Part shown: positions 22,236 through 33,287 of the stretch, piece after piece
Layout: every line of letters starts with the position of its first letter
Position numbering within the stretch: the first letter of the stretch is position 1
DNA from: Bryum argenteum
Taxonomy: Eukaryota; Streptophyta; Bryopsida; Bryales; Bryaceae
DNA length: 64,000 nucleotides
Assembly (NCBI GenBank): GCA_037043015.1
Contig: CM073323.1
Coordinates: 1,736,001 to 1,800,000, forward strand
Direction: 5' to 3'
Notes under the pieces: model-generated
Database searches by the model: none
The model's input: the letters and a program-made list of their open reading frames with translations, nothing else
Told to the model about the DNA's origin: nothing
Made by a program: the position numbers and the translations under genes

Positions 22236-23928
22236 TCACTGTACTTTCCCAATGAAGGCCTGGACCTGGGCTTTGAAACGCGCATCTAGTGCTCTCTCAG
22301 CTAAGTCAAACACCCATGAATCACCATCATTACTTGGAACTTTCTCCTTACGAATATACCTGGCCAACGAACAATGGATCCCACAAGGTCAGTCAATAAG
22401 GTACTAAGAGGGCATCAGAAGATTCAGAACGCTAGATCAGGAGCTAGGGAGTTGGCTGACGAACTGTTCTGAACCAAACCAAACTGAAAATTAAAAACTC
22501 TGGTATTGGAAAGGGAAGAAAGCCATACTAAAGAAGTCGATGGAAAAAGACAAACTCTTGAAAAATGTAACCGGATTCTAGGAACATACCGCTGCCTGAC
22601 TAGTGTTTGTATAGCCTCTTTGACGTTGCCAAACACTGGGTGACTATTGTCGCACTCGTGAATACCCATTCTTTTCAATTGTGTCCACAGCGTTTCTAAC
22701 CGCATCAAACAGCGCCCCAAAATTCAGTCAGTGGACCAACAAATGCTTGGAACGTAAACCCAAGTACTACATGTATCTAACAACAAGTGCAGTCTGTACA
22801 TAAAATGATTGTTAACTACTTAGGGCAGCAAGAAAACGACATCATAACAGGTCAGTGGATTTTCATAGACCATCGCGGCTGCAAATGAAGTGATGTGTAG
22901 AATGACAGAAGTGGTGTTCGGCGAAGGACCCGTAGACCGCTCTTCACCAGAAGAACTCAGTACATTACCTTCTGGGACTCTCTCTCCCCCAAGTTGAATA
23001 ATGCCAACCACAACAACCGCGAATCCCACGGGGGCGGCAGTAAGAGGGGTTTCTATGAATTTCTTGCACCGCTCCTCCGACACAAGGCTCTTCAGCACGT
23101 ACACCTTGACTTCAGCTGATGGTGCTGGATCAGCAAGCCACGAAGAATCCACCGAACAATTATGAGAAAGTAATCGGAAGCGAAATGCTCTCAATGCTAG
23201 GGTTTAGTACGTTTGCCATGACCCTGCTACTGGAGCACGTAATACTCAACTTAAATAACGATTGGTTTTCTAGTCATACGAATTGAACATTTTCTTGTCC
23301 ATCGTATCTGTCCGCCCCTGGAGCTTGAATGATATCGTTTTAGGGAAAAAGAAGAACCGAGATCCGAAAGAAGGCAATTTCACGACCTAACTACAACTCT
23401 TGGAATCATTTCGAGATAAGTTGATACAACATCCATGCTCCTGCAGCAGGGAAACGCAGTGCCTGGTTCGAGGACAGAACAATAAAAGTGTTTGAGAAAT
23501 CTTACCTTGAGACGCGGAATTCTTCGATCCCTTTGTCTGCCGAGAGAGATGGATTTCGACCATTTCCAGACCAAACGTGGCCTTCAGCTTAGCCTGCAAA
23601 ATTGCAACGTGCCGCGTAACAACAAAAATAATCCGCCATAATCCGCAGAAACCAAATTAAACAGACGGCTGAAGGTTCATGTACTTAAGCTTGTTAGAAT
23701 AAAAGCATGTGATTAGGAGTGCAAAAGCCGTAGCCTCAAAGTCAGGTACGTGACTAGCACACAGCACACCTGCGCATTTGCAATGACAGAGCTCGGGAGA
23801 TTGCGCTGCTTGTAATTCTCCGTAATAAGGTGGGCCAAATCCTCTCGTTTGACAGGCACATTAGGTTGCTTGTGCGATCGGAAGAGCATGTAACGTACAA
23901 CCTCTGCGGTGAGCTTGTCGAGCTCCAT
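22236..23928 (-). CDS. NSE3: SMC5/6 complex subunit NSE3 (MAGE domain)
   Basis: Five exons on the minus strand: 23928-23770, 23593-23506, 23124-22969, 22695-22590, 22359-22236; 210 residues with consistent phase. The first exon reads MELDKLTAEVVRYMLFRSH then VPVKREDLAHLI and YKQRNLPSSVI, the first winged-helix half of the MAGE homology domain. Exon 2 (FGLEMVEIHL) and exon 3 (KVYVLKSL, VGFAVVVVGIIQLGGERVPE) follow it; exon 4 has LWTQLKRMGI then HPVFGNVKEAIQTLVRQRY; exon 5 has SWVFDLAERALD. This order matches plant NSE3, which pairs with NSE1 (RING) and NSE4 in the SMC5/6 complex for DNA repair in the nucleus. The exon 3 acceptor could be at 23124 or about nine bases further in; either keeps the frame. 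Slightly shorter than the Arabidopsis protein at its C-terminus. Confidence 0.9.
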
Positions 23929-24764
23929 CTATGTCCGCCGTTGTTACCGTCGTGGCTGAAGAAGAAATGAAAAAGAAAGAGAAAAAAGAACGACAAGAGC
24001 GAGTGCTTAGATGCTGAACCCTAAAAGAGCAGAGGCCATCGCTGAGCCATGGACGTGCTATACTACGCACAGAGAGCGGGCCAGGGAACGGAGATGGCTG
24101 CACAATTCAAACTCCGATTTCTTGTTGCCGACATGAGGCTTCTCATGGGAGGGCCAACCTCAAAAGGACATGGGACTGCGCCAAAGGCCACTGCCCCGCC
24201 CAAATTCTGCTCGCCTGCCTGCCGCCATATTCTCTTTACTGCAGGTAAATAAATTAGGACCATCAAAACCCCTCGTGGAGTTGGAGTGATAAGAATGTCT
24301 ATGGTAAGGTGTCCTATAATGGCGCAATTTTCAGTACAGAAAATCTACAGGAATGTTGCCAGTGCAAGCAATTTTTGTGCATGTGGAAAATTAGTAGAAA
24401 ACTAGAGCAAGTGGAATCATCATTTTTGGACTCTTCTACAGTAAGTAATGAATTTTCAAAGATGGAAATATAGGTGTTCCTAAAATGGTGCCCTAAAGTG
24501 ACGCCCTATAATCTTTGCAGTGTGTACATGGTTCTGTTGTATGGAGAAGCTATTATGTACGTGACAGTGAAGATTACTAGGGCTCCATTTTCGGCACTGC
24601 GCCATTTTTGGCTGCTCTACCATAAATTAATCTTGATGATTTGTGCACATGACATAACATAATAGTCGGATAATTTTTAATTGTATGTGAGAAGACTCTG
24701 TAAAGTAACTAAGATTATTATGATATCTTGATTTTGATTAGTTTATTAATACTTTATAAACTAG
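23929..24764. other. NSE3 upstream region and intergenic DNA
   Basis: The NSE3 5' flank, with a C/T-rich stretch (plus strand A/G-rich at about 23965-23995) and a telo-box-like AACCCTAAA at about 24013. From about 24460 to 24570 the sequence resembles 63723-63820 (shared CCTAAAATGGT, GTACATGGT and CTATTATGTAC in order), so it is a dispersed repeat. No gene recognised. Confidence 0.45.
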
Positions 24765-24766
24765 TA

Positions 24767-24868
24767 CTCCCTTTGTCCCATTATAATTGTCCAATAGGTT
24801 CTCTCAAATCTATCTTGGAAGGTGGATTTGAGAGAACCTATTGGACAATAAAAATGGGACGGAGGGAG
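24767..24868. mobile_element. Stowaway-like MITE, 102 bp
   Basis: Begins CTCCCTTTGTCCCA and ends TGGGACGGAGGGAG, flanked by TA on both sides (24765-24766, 24869-24870). The CTCCCTCCGTCCC end and TA duplication are those of plant Stowaway/mariner MITEs. The interior is almost fully palindromic (GTCCAATAGGTTCTCTCAAA against its inverse). Sister copy at 29959-30059. Confidence 0.9.
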
Positions 24869-24870
24869 TA

Positions 24871-27800
24871 TTAGTGTAGTGACCCAATACTCCCTCATAC
24901 AACAATGGGAGCTTCATCAATTATTGGAACAAATTAGATACGAGGGTACATAGCCGCACTTTTTGTTAGTTAAGAACAATGCTATTCCAACCCACACACT
25001 TTAATAGGTCGGTCCAGTCAACATAAGCCACAACTGACAAAGTACACCCACAAACCCTTGGTTCCTGCCTCATCGTCTCGTGACCCAAACCCTAGTCGAG
25101 ATTTTTTATCCACTTAGCCGACTAAGAAACCCAATCAGCTTACCGAATCGACCGGTCCCCATCCAACCGATGTCATCACTCAACTCAAGAATAATTTGAA
25201 TATGAACCTCTTAAGTAACCTACGGACACTCAACCAAACCTCCCCACAAGTTTGGATGCAAAACCACGTGTCGGATGTATCATGATTGGTTGTCACATCG
25301 TTAACACGACTGGGTATTATGGTGAAACTACGAGCGTGTAATAGCAATGGTCCGTGTTTGATTCATGTAGCCTCATTAAGCATTTTTGTAGATAGTTGGT
25401 GCTATTCATCAGGTTAGGTTAGGTAGAAGTTACATCAACCCATTGAAGCCTACTTCCCCTCTTTTTGACAAGATTACTTATCTCAATAATTGAAAGTAGT
25501 TGAATATTATTTCATTGTAATTTTGATTTACAGAAGTTTTGTATATAGTGGTGAGTATTTACTAATTACTCCAACTACTAAACGCATTACCAACTTAAAA
25601 CCAAATGAGAATTGCAATTAAACATCTAGTCTAGTTTGATTGGTCAAAAATAAAGTGAAGTTGGTTATATCTTCATATTCATGTTAATTTTCAAATAAAA
25701 TTGAAAATATGCACAGGCTCAAATACTTGAATTGGTCCATAATGATCTCAACCTCGAAAGTTGAAGAGCTCAACTTCAATGTATTATTCTTAGAACCGCC
25801 CTCTTTTAATGCTAGCTCACATATTTTCAATCAATGAAGTATTTTGAGAAATTTGATTGTAGGATATGGTAACTAACATACATGTTCACCAATCATAATG
25901 TACAAAGTTGGATATAATAATAATTTACCTTGTTATAAAATGATATTGTAGTATTTAGCGAGCATAGAAAATGATTTCATGTAGTAAAAATGATTTGAGG
26001 CTTTTCAAATTCTTCTTGTTAGAGGAGTTAGGTTCATGGTGCATAATTCTACGGCCATGGGGCATATGTAACTTAGAGAAAAGCTTGATATCTTGTATGG
26101 GGGTTTGCTTGAAGACCATATATAAAGGTTGGTTTGTGACGATAAAAAAAAGAATTGATATTTCATTGTACTTTTTGGCCACCTTTAGTAATGGTGTAGA
26201 ATAATATTAACATACTACATACTAATCAAATAGGCTAGAATCATATTGGAGTAAACAATATTGCACTTAGTCTTATGTCCCTATAGACAAATGACTCAGG
26301 TTTTTAATATTCCTAAATACAAGTGATGCTTATGTTCTTATATTGTCGTGATCTAAAAAAAGTTTGATTATTTACAAACCACCTATAGCTTTTCAAAATA
26401 AAAGAGGATTGGGCATCAATGTAAATAGATGTTATCACTTGAAAATCTATTGTCATTATTTAGCTCAAAATTTGTAAGCTTGGAGTTGTGATCACAACCA
26501 CAAATACATTCAAAATATCATAAAATTCTCTATATCATTGATTACAACATATTGGTTTGTAATCTCTCTATATTATCTACTCTAAACAATCAGTCAAAAA
26601 TATGTTCATGAACTTTAATTTAAAACACTTCTCCATATGTCTTATAAATGGGAATTTGACCCTTCACAAGAACCATGCTTATATTCCTTCTCATGTTTTA
26701 TTAAATTTCCATGTTTTTAAAGAGCTACTTCTAATACATTCTTCTGTGATGCTTATAAATCATGCCAATTCTCACCTACCAAAAATTATCAATAAGATTA
26801 GGTGGACTTTATAAAAAGAATATTTGAATATCTACATAATTATTAGAATTACTTGCGATGATAAATTCTAACCTATAGAAAAACAAGATTATAGAAGAAA
26901 TCAAGTAACTAATCAATAGAATCTTGATATTCCTTTTGATTCCACCTATATCTTTTTGAACGATATTGTTGTATATAGAGTACATTTATTGCACTTATGA
27001 AATTTTTCTCCAAGATTTACCTATTATCTCAAAATATCTATATTCCACATTAGTACATCTATACCTACAAGATTCATGGAATTTTTTTGACTTCCAAAGA
27101 TGTACAAACTAACTTTTCTATACTCTTGCTTAATCAACATTTTGAGATCCGTCATGACAAGCTTTGAATCAATCAATATGTAACTGATGAATTTGAATTT
27201 GAAAAATAAATTTGAAATAAATTTGATTCATTTGATAAATTTGATTTTTTCGAGGAGGTGGAATAGTAAGATGAGGCCAAGCAAGAAAGGCACCATCAAC
27301 ACCACGAAGTAAAAATGTTGAATTGCAAGAAAGAAAGAAGGAAAGAAAGGTTTTAGAGCTCGTAAGCAAAATGAGAAAAATGATGAAGTTATTTTATGTG
27401 TGAGTCAAGAAAGCAAATGGTGACTTATGGAAGGGTATCAGAACTTGTTGTGCGTGGGAGTTGTAGCTAGTAACCTTTTTGGTTACAAGTACTCGCTTGA
27501 ACAATTGGATTGGTGTTGCCTTTCAAACTAGCACGCAAAACATTATCTAAATAATTTGGAAGATAAGGTTTGCGGGTTGTGTAGGAGAGATGAGCCCATG
27601 TGCGTACATGCAATTTGGGTTGTGAATGTTGGGACTGGCAAACAATTGGTGTCAAGGGGCATCATCCACTTGCTTTGTATAACCTAATGAATTACTGCAC
27701 TTTGGTCACCATATGCATAAATATTTTGCTACAATGATTTGCAAATGTATGAAGTTGATTATTGGACCCAAAAGAAAAAAAATAGGACTGTAAGTTCAAA

Positions 27801-28298
27801 AATAAATAAATTGTAGTTCCTTTCTCCACGTATGCATTCAATTGCTTTAACTAGAAAAAGAAGAACACCAGACTCTTACAGGTTGGCGTAAATATAGTGT
27901 CTGTTCGACCTACCATTCATAATATGTCTCCATGACATGACAACTTGCTTCACCTACCACATAATTAGGATAACAAATGTATAATTGCATCACAATTTGC
28001 AATTGCACTCAAGGATGTCACCCACTTGCTATGAAGGTTTTAAGTTTGAACCTTTTATGAAGGAAAATGACTTTCACTTTTATAAATTTGGCATTTACAT
28101 ATTATGTAATATATGTGAGCTTCTTGATATCTATTATAATTTAAAAAAATTGGTTTAAATTGTTTTGAAATTTGAAATTTTTAGTGGCCCCCAAATCACC
28201 AGAAATCACAAAAATGACCTACTTATAAATCTAGCAGAAACAATAAGATGGATATTATAAGATTATTTAAGTATGCGTGGCAACGCCGCAAGGGCATA
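24871..28298. other. Long AT-rich gene-free stretch
   Basis: No coding exon, RNA gene or intact mobile element is recognised. Short open frames (for example 25971-26204, 26602-26814) are AT-driven and lack any family similarity. It is probably decayed transposon DNA. The right end carries a possible Helitron terminus (see 28272-28302). Confidence 0.5.
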
Positions 28299-28302
28299 CT
28301 AG
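28272..28302 (+). mobile_element. Possible Helitron 3' terminus
   Basis: GCGT...ACGC hairpin followed by GCAAGGGCATACTAG and then T. The hairpin close before a CTAG end resembles Helitron 3' ends and the confirmed-looking end at 28538. No 5' end was assigned, so this may be a solo end. Confidence 0.4.
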
Positions 28303-28360
28303 TACACTTCAAAATAACATAGTATTCCTTAATGAAATGATGATTGTTATTCAACACATA

Positions 28361-28538
28361 TCTATATTACAATACAGGAGGCTTTGTCTCACACGACGGT
28401 TCCGCGCTGGAATCCGTCGTCGTGGATTCCAACGGTCAATACCCATTTTGAAGTTTATCAACTTATTTGAAGTTTATGAACGTTTCATAGCTTTAGGCAA
28501 TCCAAGTTGAACGTGCTCAAGGGCACGGGTCCCACTAG
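28361..28538 (+). mobile_element. Short non-autonomous Helitron, 178 bp
   Basis: Starts TCTATATTAC (Helitron 5' TC end, preceded by A) and ends with a CGTGC/GCACG hairpin followed by GGTCCCACTAG and then T. Insertion between A and T without a target duplication, 5' TC, 3' hairpin and CTAG are the defining Helitron signs. There is no coding capacity. An internal stem (CGACGG...CCGTCG) lies at about 28398-28425. Confidence 0.6.
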
Positions 28539-28559
28539 TTATGCTACAAAATGATTGAG

Positions 28560-29955
28560 ATGCATAAAAATTTAATCAAAGGGGATTCAGGAACTGGGAC
28601 GGAGGATAAGAACCAGAACAAATAATGAGAATCAAAAACAAATAATGGAAACTAGGTAAGAATGATGGGAACCAATCAAGGAAGTTTGGGATGGGGAACT
28701 AAGAACAAACGATGGAATCTATGAACGGGAGTTTGGAGGTTATGAACCATTAAGAAAAAAATGGGGGATGGGTAACCATAATAGAGGACGGGGAACTGGG
28801 AAAATGGAAGAAGGGAACGAAGGACATGCTACAAATCTTAAAAAACATGGGGAACCAAAAGGATGGGAACGGAGGACATGATATAAATCTTAAACAATAT
28901 GGAGAATTGAAAGTAGGGAACTTGGATATTGATTGCATAATCCATAATTTCAACATCACCAAAAAGCTCCAACTTTGATTTTTTTTATTTATTTTTTTTT
29001 TTTTTTTTTTTATTTTTTTTTTGAATATTCAGGTCTGAAATTTTTACACATTACATAAATTTCAACCGGACCTTTCTGATAACCGTGTCCGGTGGACACG
29101 GGTAAGAACTTGTCTCTATATAAAAAGGAATACGTTTTCTCTGCCTCTCCTTGGAGATCCATACATGCATGGTCATGGTTGTGGCCATCATCTTTTAGTA
29201 ATGTATATACGACATGAAGAGTTGTAAAGATTTTGAAGGGTTTCCGTAAGTGGTATTTGATTGTTATTAAGAGTTCATTAGATTTCAATAATATAAAAAG
29301 GAGTGAAAGGGACAAGGAATATGGAACATGAAAATGGGAGCAAAGAAGGAATAAACGGGAGATTAAGGGAACATTGGAAGGGAACTAGAAACGAGGAAAA
29401 CATAATGAGAAATGGGAACAAATGATGGGAATAGGGAATGAATCATAAAAACCACGAAGGAAAGTTGTGGGACAGGAAACTGGGAACAAAGGATGGGAAT
29501 GGGGAAGGGGAGTTTGAAAGTAGGGAACCAATAAGAAAAAAATGGAGAATGGGAAATCAAAATAGAAGACAAGAAACTGGAAACAAGGGAACGGAGGACA
29601 TGCTACAAGGACTTAAAAAGCAACCCATGCTAGTGCAGAATCCTAGACGTTTATGTCTAAGTTTGGTTAAGTTTGCCCTGGCCGGTCCCGGCGAGGGGCC
29701 ACCACGTTGCAACTTTTTTTTTTACTTTGCAATTGAGGTGTCTCAATTTGTTTCACAAAAAAAAAAAAAAAAAAACAAAAAAAAAAATTAAATTAAAAAA
29801 AAAAAAAAACAAAACAAAAATTAAATTTAAAAAAAAAAAAAAAAATCTTAAAAAGCATAGGAAAGGGAGAAGAAGGGAACGTAGGACATGCTATAAATCT
29901 TAAATAGGAGGGGGACCATCGACACGGAACCTAGAATGGGGGTAGTTTTTAAAGA
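28560..29955 (+). repeat. Purine-rich degenerate repeat tract
   Basis: The plus strand is strongly A/G-biased with recurring GGGAAC, GATGGGAA and GGAGGACATGCTA phrases. Recognisable longer repeats of GGGAACGGAGGACATGCTA followed by AAATCTTAAA occur at about 28811, 28862, 29588 and 29867. The tract is interrupted by a retroposon-like segment at about 28979-29320 and by poly-A/poly-T runs. It looks like an old minisatellite array. Confidence 0.6.
28979..29110 (-). mobile_element. Poly(A)-tailed retroposon fragment (minus sense), copy 1
   Basis: A T-run (28979-29021) is followed by GAATATTCAG and then the segment ATAAATTTCAACCGGACCTT and GTGTCCGGTGGACACGGGTAAG. The same segment, also after a T-run, occurs at 30121-30245. 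Read on the minus strand both copies end in poly(A), as SINE or processed retroposons do. Confidence 0.5.
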
Positions 29956-29958
29956 GTA

Positions 29959-30059
29959 CTCCCTCCGTCCCATTTATATAGTCCAATAGGTTCTCTCAAA
30001 TCCACCTCATGAGGTAGATTTGAGAGAATTACTGGACTATATAAATGGGGTAGAGGGAG
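29959..30059. mobile_element. Stowaway-like MITE, 101 bp
   Basis: Begins CTCCCTCCGTCCCA and ends TAGAGGGAG, flanked by TA at 29957-29958 and 30060-30061. It shares GTCCAATAGGTTCTCTCAAA with the copy at 24767-24868 and folds back over nearly its whole length. Confidence 0.9.
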
Positions 30060-30120
30060 TACCAAATAAAGTGCTCACCCATCGGGACGAGGGGACGTTA
30101 CTCACGAATTAATCAAATAC

Positions 30121-30245
30121 TATTTTTTTTTTTTTTTGCATATCTGAAAGACATGAGTATATACTAATATCTATATATATTTTTACATCTTATAAATTTC
30201 AATTTGACCTTTTTGATTGATGTTGTGTCCAGAGGACACGAGTAA
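30121..30245 (-). mobile_element. Poly(A)-tailed retroposon fragment (minus sense), copy 2
   Basis: T-run at about 30123-30138, then ATAAATTTCAATTTGACCTT and GTGTCCAGAGGACACGAGTAAG, homologous to copy 1 at 28979-29110. Differences between the copies suggest moderate age. Confidence 0.5.
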
Positions 30246-30654
30246 GTCAAATACAAGAATATTACTTGCAGTACAACCCATTACATGTATAAAAACCTTT
30301 ATGTTATATGATTATTTTGCATATACAACAATCGACTACACCAAATACGTCCTCAAATTATCAAATACTTCTAGAGTGTACTGTATTCTTCAACTGAGTA
30401 CGGTATACGCTTTGTAACCTTACACTGATATGAATCATCTGGCTTCCAATCAAAGCGAGTGTTCCGAGATATCACATCGACAGAAATCATCCAAATGTAA
30501 GGAAAGGTAACCCGCCATTGATGGAGGACAACGACAAGTGTCACTGAGAGAAAGGGGACTCGTCTATAAGCAGAAGCTTTTTGGATGAAAACAAACCAGG
30601 GCGGATGGATGAGGGACAGAGACGGCCAATGGAGGGTGAGCATCACAAGCCCAC

Positions 30655-30665
30655 CTTATCTTATC
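30655..30665 (-). promoter_or_regulatory. Overlapping GATA/I-box motifs upstream of PsbT-n
   Basis: CTTATCTTATC, two GATAAG sites on the minus strand sharing one base. GATAAG (I-box) is an established element of light-regulated photosynthesis promoters. A CCAAT (30626-30630) lies nearby. The sites are about 135-145 bases before the start codon. No clear TATA box is seen, which is common for nuclear photosystem genes. Confidence 0.45.
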
Positions 30666-30799
30666 GACAGCTGCTCTATTGGCAATCCCTGTGCTCATAT
30701 TTCAATCTTCTGATCTTTCAAAACTACATTGTCGATCTGCGCTTCATTTCGATCTGCAATTTTATCGTCTTTAATTTGTCGAATTAACCAGTTGCAGCC

Positions 30800-31640
30800 A
30801 TGGCCGGACTTGTTGCTGCTTCTTCCGTCGTCGGCGCTTGCGCCTCGTTGGCTGGCGAGCGCATTGCCGCCCCTGCTCGCTCCGCTGCCGTCTCCGTCCA
30901 GGTACATTTTCTTCATAAACCGATCATTCATTGTTGGGGTTTCGTCTGATTTGTTTAACATCGAGGGTAGCGCATTCCTGTAGCTTCGGCTGATATAAGA
31001 GCTTGAAAGCACATGTCAAAGCATATTGCGATTGCATGATGTTAAGCGCGTGTTCTTAGATCAGCGCTGCCTGATATGCTAGTTCTAGCCATTTTTAATG
31101 AAGGATGAATATGTCTACTTAGCGAACTTCCTGCCTATGGACGAGGATCTCGTCCAGACAATGTCCATGGGCAATTCCTGTTATTCTATCGTCAGTAATG
31201 ACGAATATTTTGCATGCACGTCGAAAGTGACCACATGTACTGCCTTGGATAATGAACGAGTCCAACGTCGAAGAGTATGATCTGGGATATTGTATTGCAC
31301 ATTCTTGTACGGGGACTAGCGATCTCCTTCTCGATTGTCGTCGGCTATGGAATTTGAGCGGATATCGAGTTTGAAATTGCTGGCCATATGACTGCAGATG
31401 GGACCCGTGAGGTGCGCGGCCAAGTCCGATGCTGAGATCGTGAACAGGCGTGCGATGATCGCCGCTGCCGCCGCGTCTGTGTTGGCCATCGCCACCCCGG
31501 CGTTCGCCGTGACGGAGGGCACCCCCCAGAACGCTGGCTTCGGACTGCAAGACCAGGTGAAGAAGGGATCGAAGGAGGCCAAGAAGAAATTCGCCAACAT
31601 CTGTGTGTCCCAGCCCACCGCTTCCATCTGCCACGGTTAA
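30800..31640 (+). CDS. PSBTN: Photosystem II 5 kDa protein PsbT-n (nuclear-encoded)
   Basis: Two exons, 30800-30901 and 31398-31640; phase 0, 114 residues. The first exon is an Ala/Ser-rich transit peptide (MAGLVAASSVVGACASLAG...). Exon 2 begins with the end of the stromal-targeting part and then NRRAMIAAAAASVLAIATP followed by AFA, a twin-arginine thylakoid transfer signal with an AxA cleavage site. The mature peptide of about 43 residues contains KEAKKKFANICVSQPTASIC, matching the conserved C-terminal block of plant PsbT-n including its two cysteines. It is a lumenal photosystem II protein. The second exon is GC-rich with strong C/G third positions, unlike the AT-rich surroundings. The intron is about 496 bases. 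Confidence 0.92.
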
Positions 31641-33287
31641 GTAGCCCCAGGAGTCGGGTGTGAGCATCAATGTAGATTTTATCGCTCTTTTGCCTGAGGA
31701 ATCGGCTTGTATTTCTCATGAGATGTATGTAGATCATGTTTGGCATACTATAAATTACTGTACCATGATTGGTACATGCAAGCTTCCATATTCGACGTGA
31801 TTGATATCTCGATGACGTGCTGAGCATAAGTTGGATGCAGACCGAAATCTGGAGTGCCTCATTCATGGAAGTCATTAGTTTTTAGAGGAGTCGCATTGAT
31901 ACGGTAGTTCAAATCTTTCCGCAGTTTGGTCAGACGTTGGTAATGAACAGCAGCCAGCAAGTTCAGCCGGAAACTTCTTGAACCCTCTAAATTCATACAT
32001 TGAAGAGCGAAAACTTGTGCAGATCACATTTCGAACGTCTTGCTCTTTCTGCATGCAAGCAGAATAGTAAGGGAGTTGCCGCAAGGCTAGAAGATGGCGG
32101 CTGATCAAAATAGATTCGTAAACGACATTCTCTGGTACAGGTTACAGGTGGCCCCCTTAACGAGTATGTAACACTGTAGTTCTTGAACTGAAAAGTGGAG
32201 GCTTGTTCCAAGACTAGTGATTTTCGCTACAAGATAAACAACTCAGTCACCAACCAGAATGATGCAGCAGTGAAGAGGATCATATGGGCATATCTAGAAA
32301 CTTGTAGCGCTGAAAAATCCATTGACAAAGAGATGCTTTTAGTGGATCTTGAAAGCTACTTTTCACTTTTGTCCACGTTATTTCATCAAGTCCGAGAACA
32401 TTTCCTGGTTTCTTCCAATCGTACCAGTACAACCCTTTTCCGTTTCGAGGAAATAGTCTTCGTGAGATTAACAATTATCCTTGACACATTTTCTCATAAA
32501 TTCGAAGGGATACTTTTTTGTCAAATTTGTCACAAATCAATATCTACATGTACAATATGTCGAGTACGTTAGCAACTTCGCAAGTTCTGATTAACTCGCA
32601 TAAGGTAGTGAATCAATTTACATGCGAAGCTTGAACTGGTCCAAGTTGACGACACCGAAACCTCTTGAATATCATCTTCTGAAAGGTCACATCCTTTTGG
32701 TCTCACACAAAGCACTCAAATGGACACACCACAATCAAAACATACTGTACCATACTCAATAATTTCACGGAAAGATATGTGCATGAAGGCTCCAAAAGAG
32801 CTTAAGGTGTGAAAAGGGCCCCAGCAAGACCATGTATATCTTCCACTTTAACTTGTGCTAAACTGTATTGTCATATGTTACAGACCTCTTTTGTCGATTT
32901 GGCGAAGTACACAGAAACTGGAAAAGGCAGACCACATGATCGCGAAGTGCTTCACTCCAGTCCTCTACTAGCGTTGCACACCTTCAATGCCTTCGTAACC
33001 ATCTGTAAGAAGCAAATCATCAGTGTTGTGCAGATCAGCAAAATGGGTTAGCTTTGAAAACAAGGAAAGAAATTATGCAGTTGAGAATGCATGCCAATAG
33101 CCGGGAGAAACAAGGTGTAAATGGAGAAAAAGCAACCACAAGGATAGCTCCCATATCTTCCTTAAAAAACGTTTCCAAGCATTTCAATGATACCAACAAC
33201 GTAGATATTAGAGAGCTGAATATACCTTATGCTTTCCAGCGAGGTATAAACAGGGACATTGTGGCTGACGGTAAGGCAGTTACTTTC
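31641..33287. other. Intergenic between PsbT-n and INTS7 (convergent 3' ends)
   Basis: The two genes converge here, so 3' UTRs probably occupy each edge. An open frame of 125 codons at 32195-32572 (plus) has no recognised relatives and overlaps an antisense frame of similar quality. No RNA gene or mobile element is recognised. Confidence 0.45.

Noticed and set aside
24049-24266. Overlapping plus and minus frames upstream of NSE3
   Set aside because: No family match, and their location in the divergent 5' flank suggests chance frames.
29438-29903. Plus-strand frames with poly-lysine tails
   Set aside because: Produced by poly-A runs and the purine-rich repeat tract, not coding.
30800-31640. 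First read as photosystem I subunit N
   Set aside because: The C-terminal block and the short mature size fit PsbT-n (PSII 5 kDa), not PsaN, which is longer and has a different cysteine pattern.
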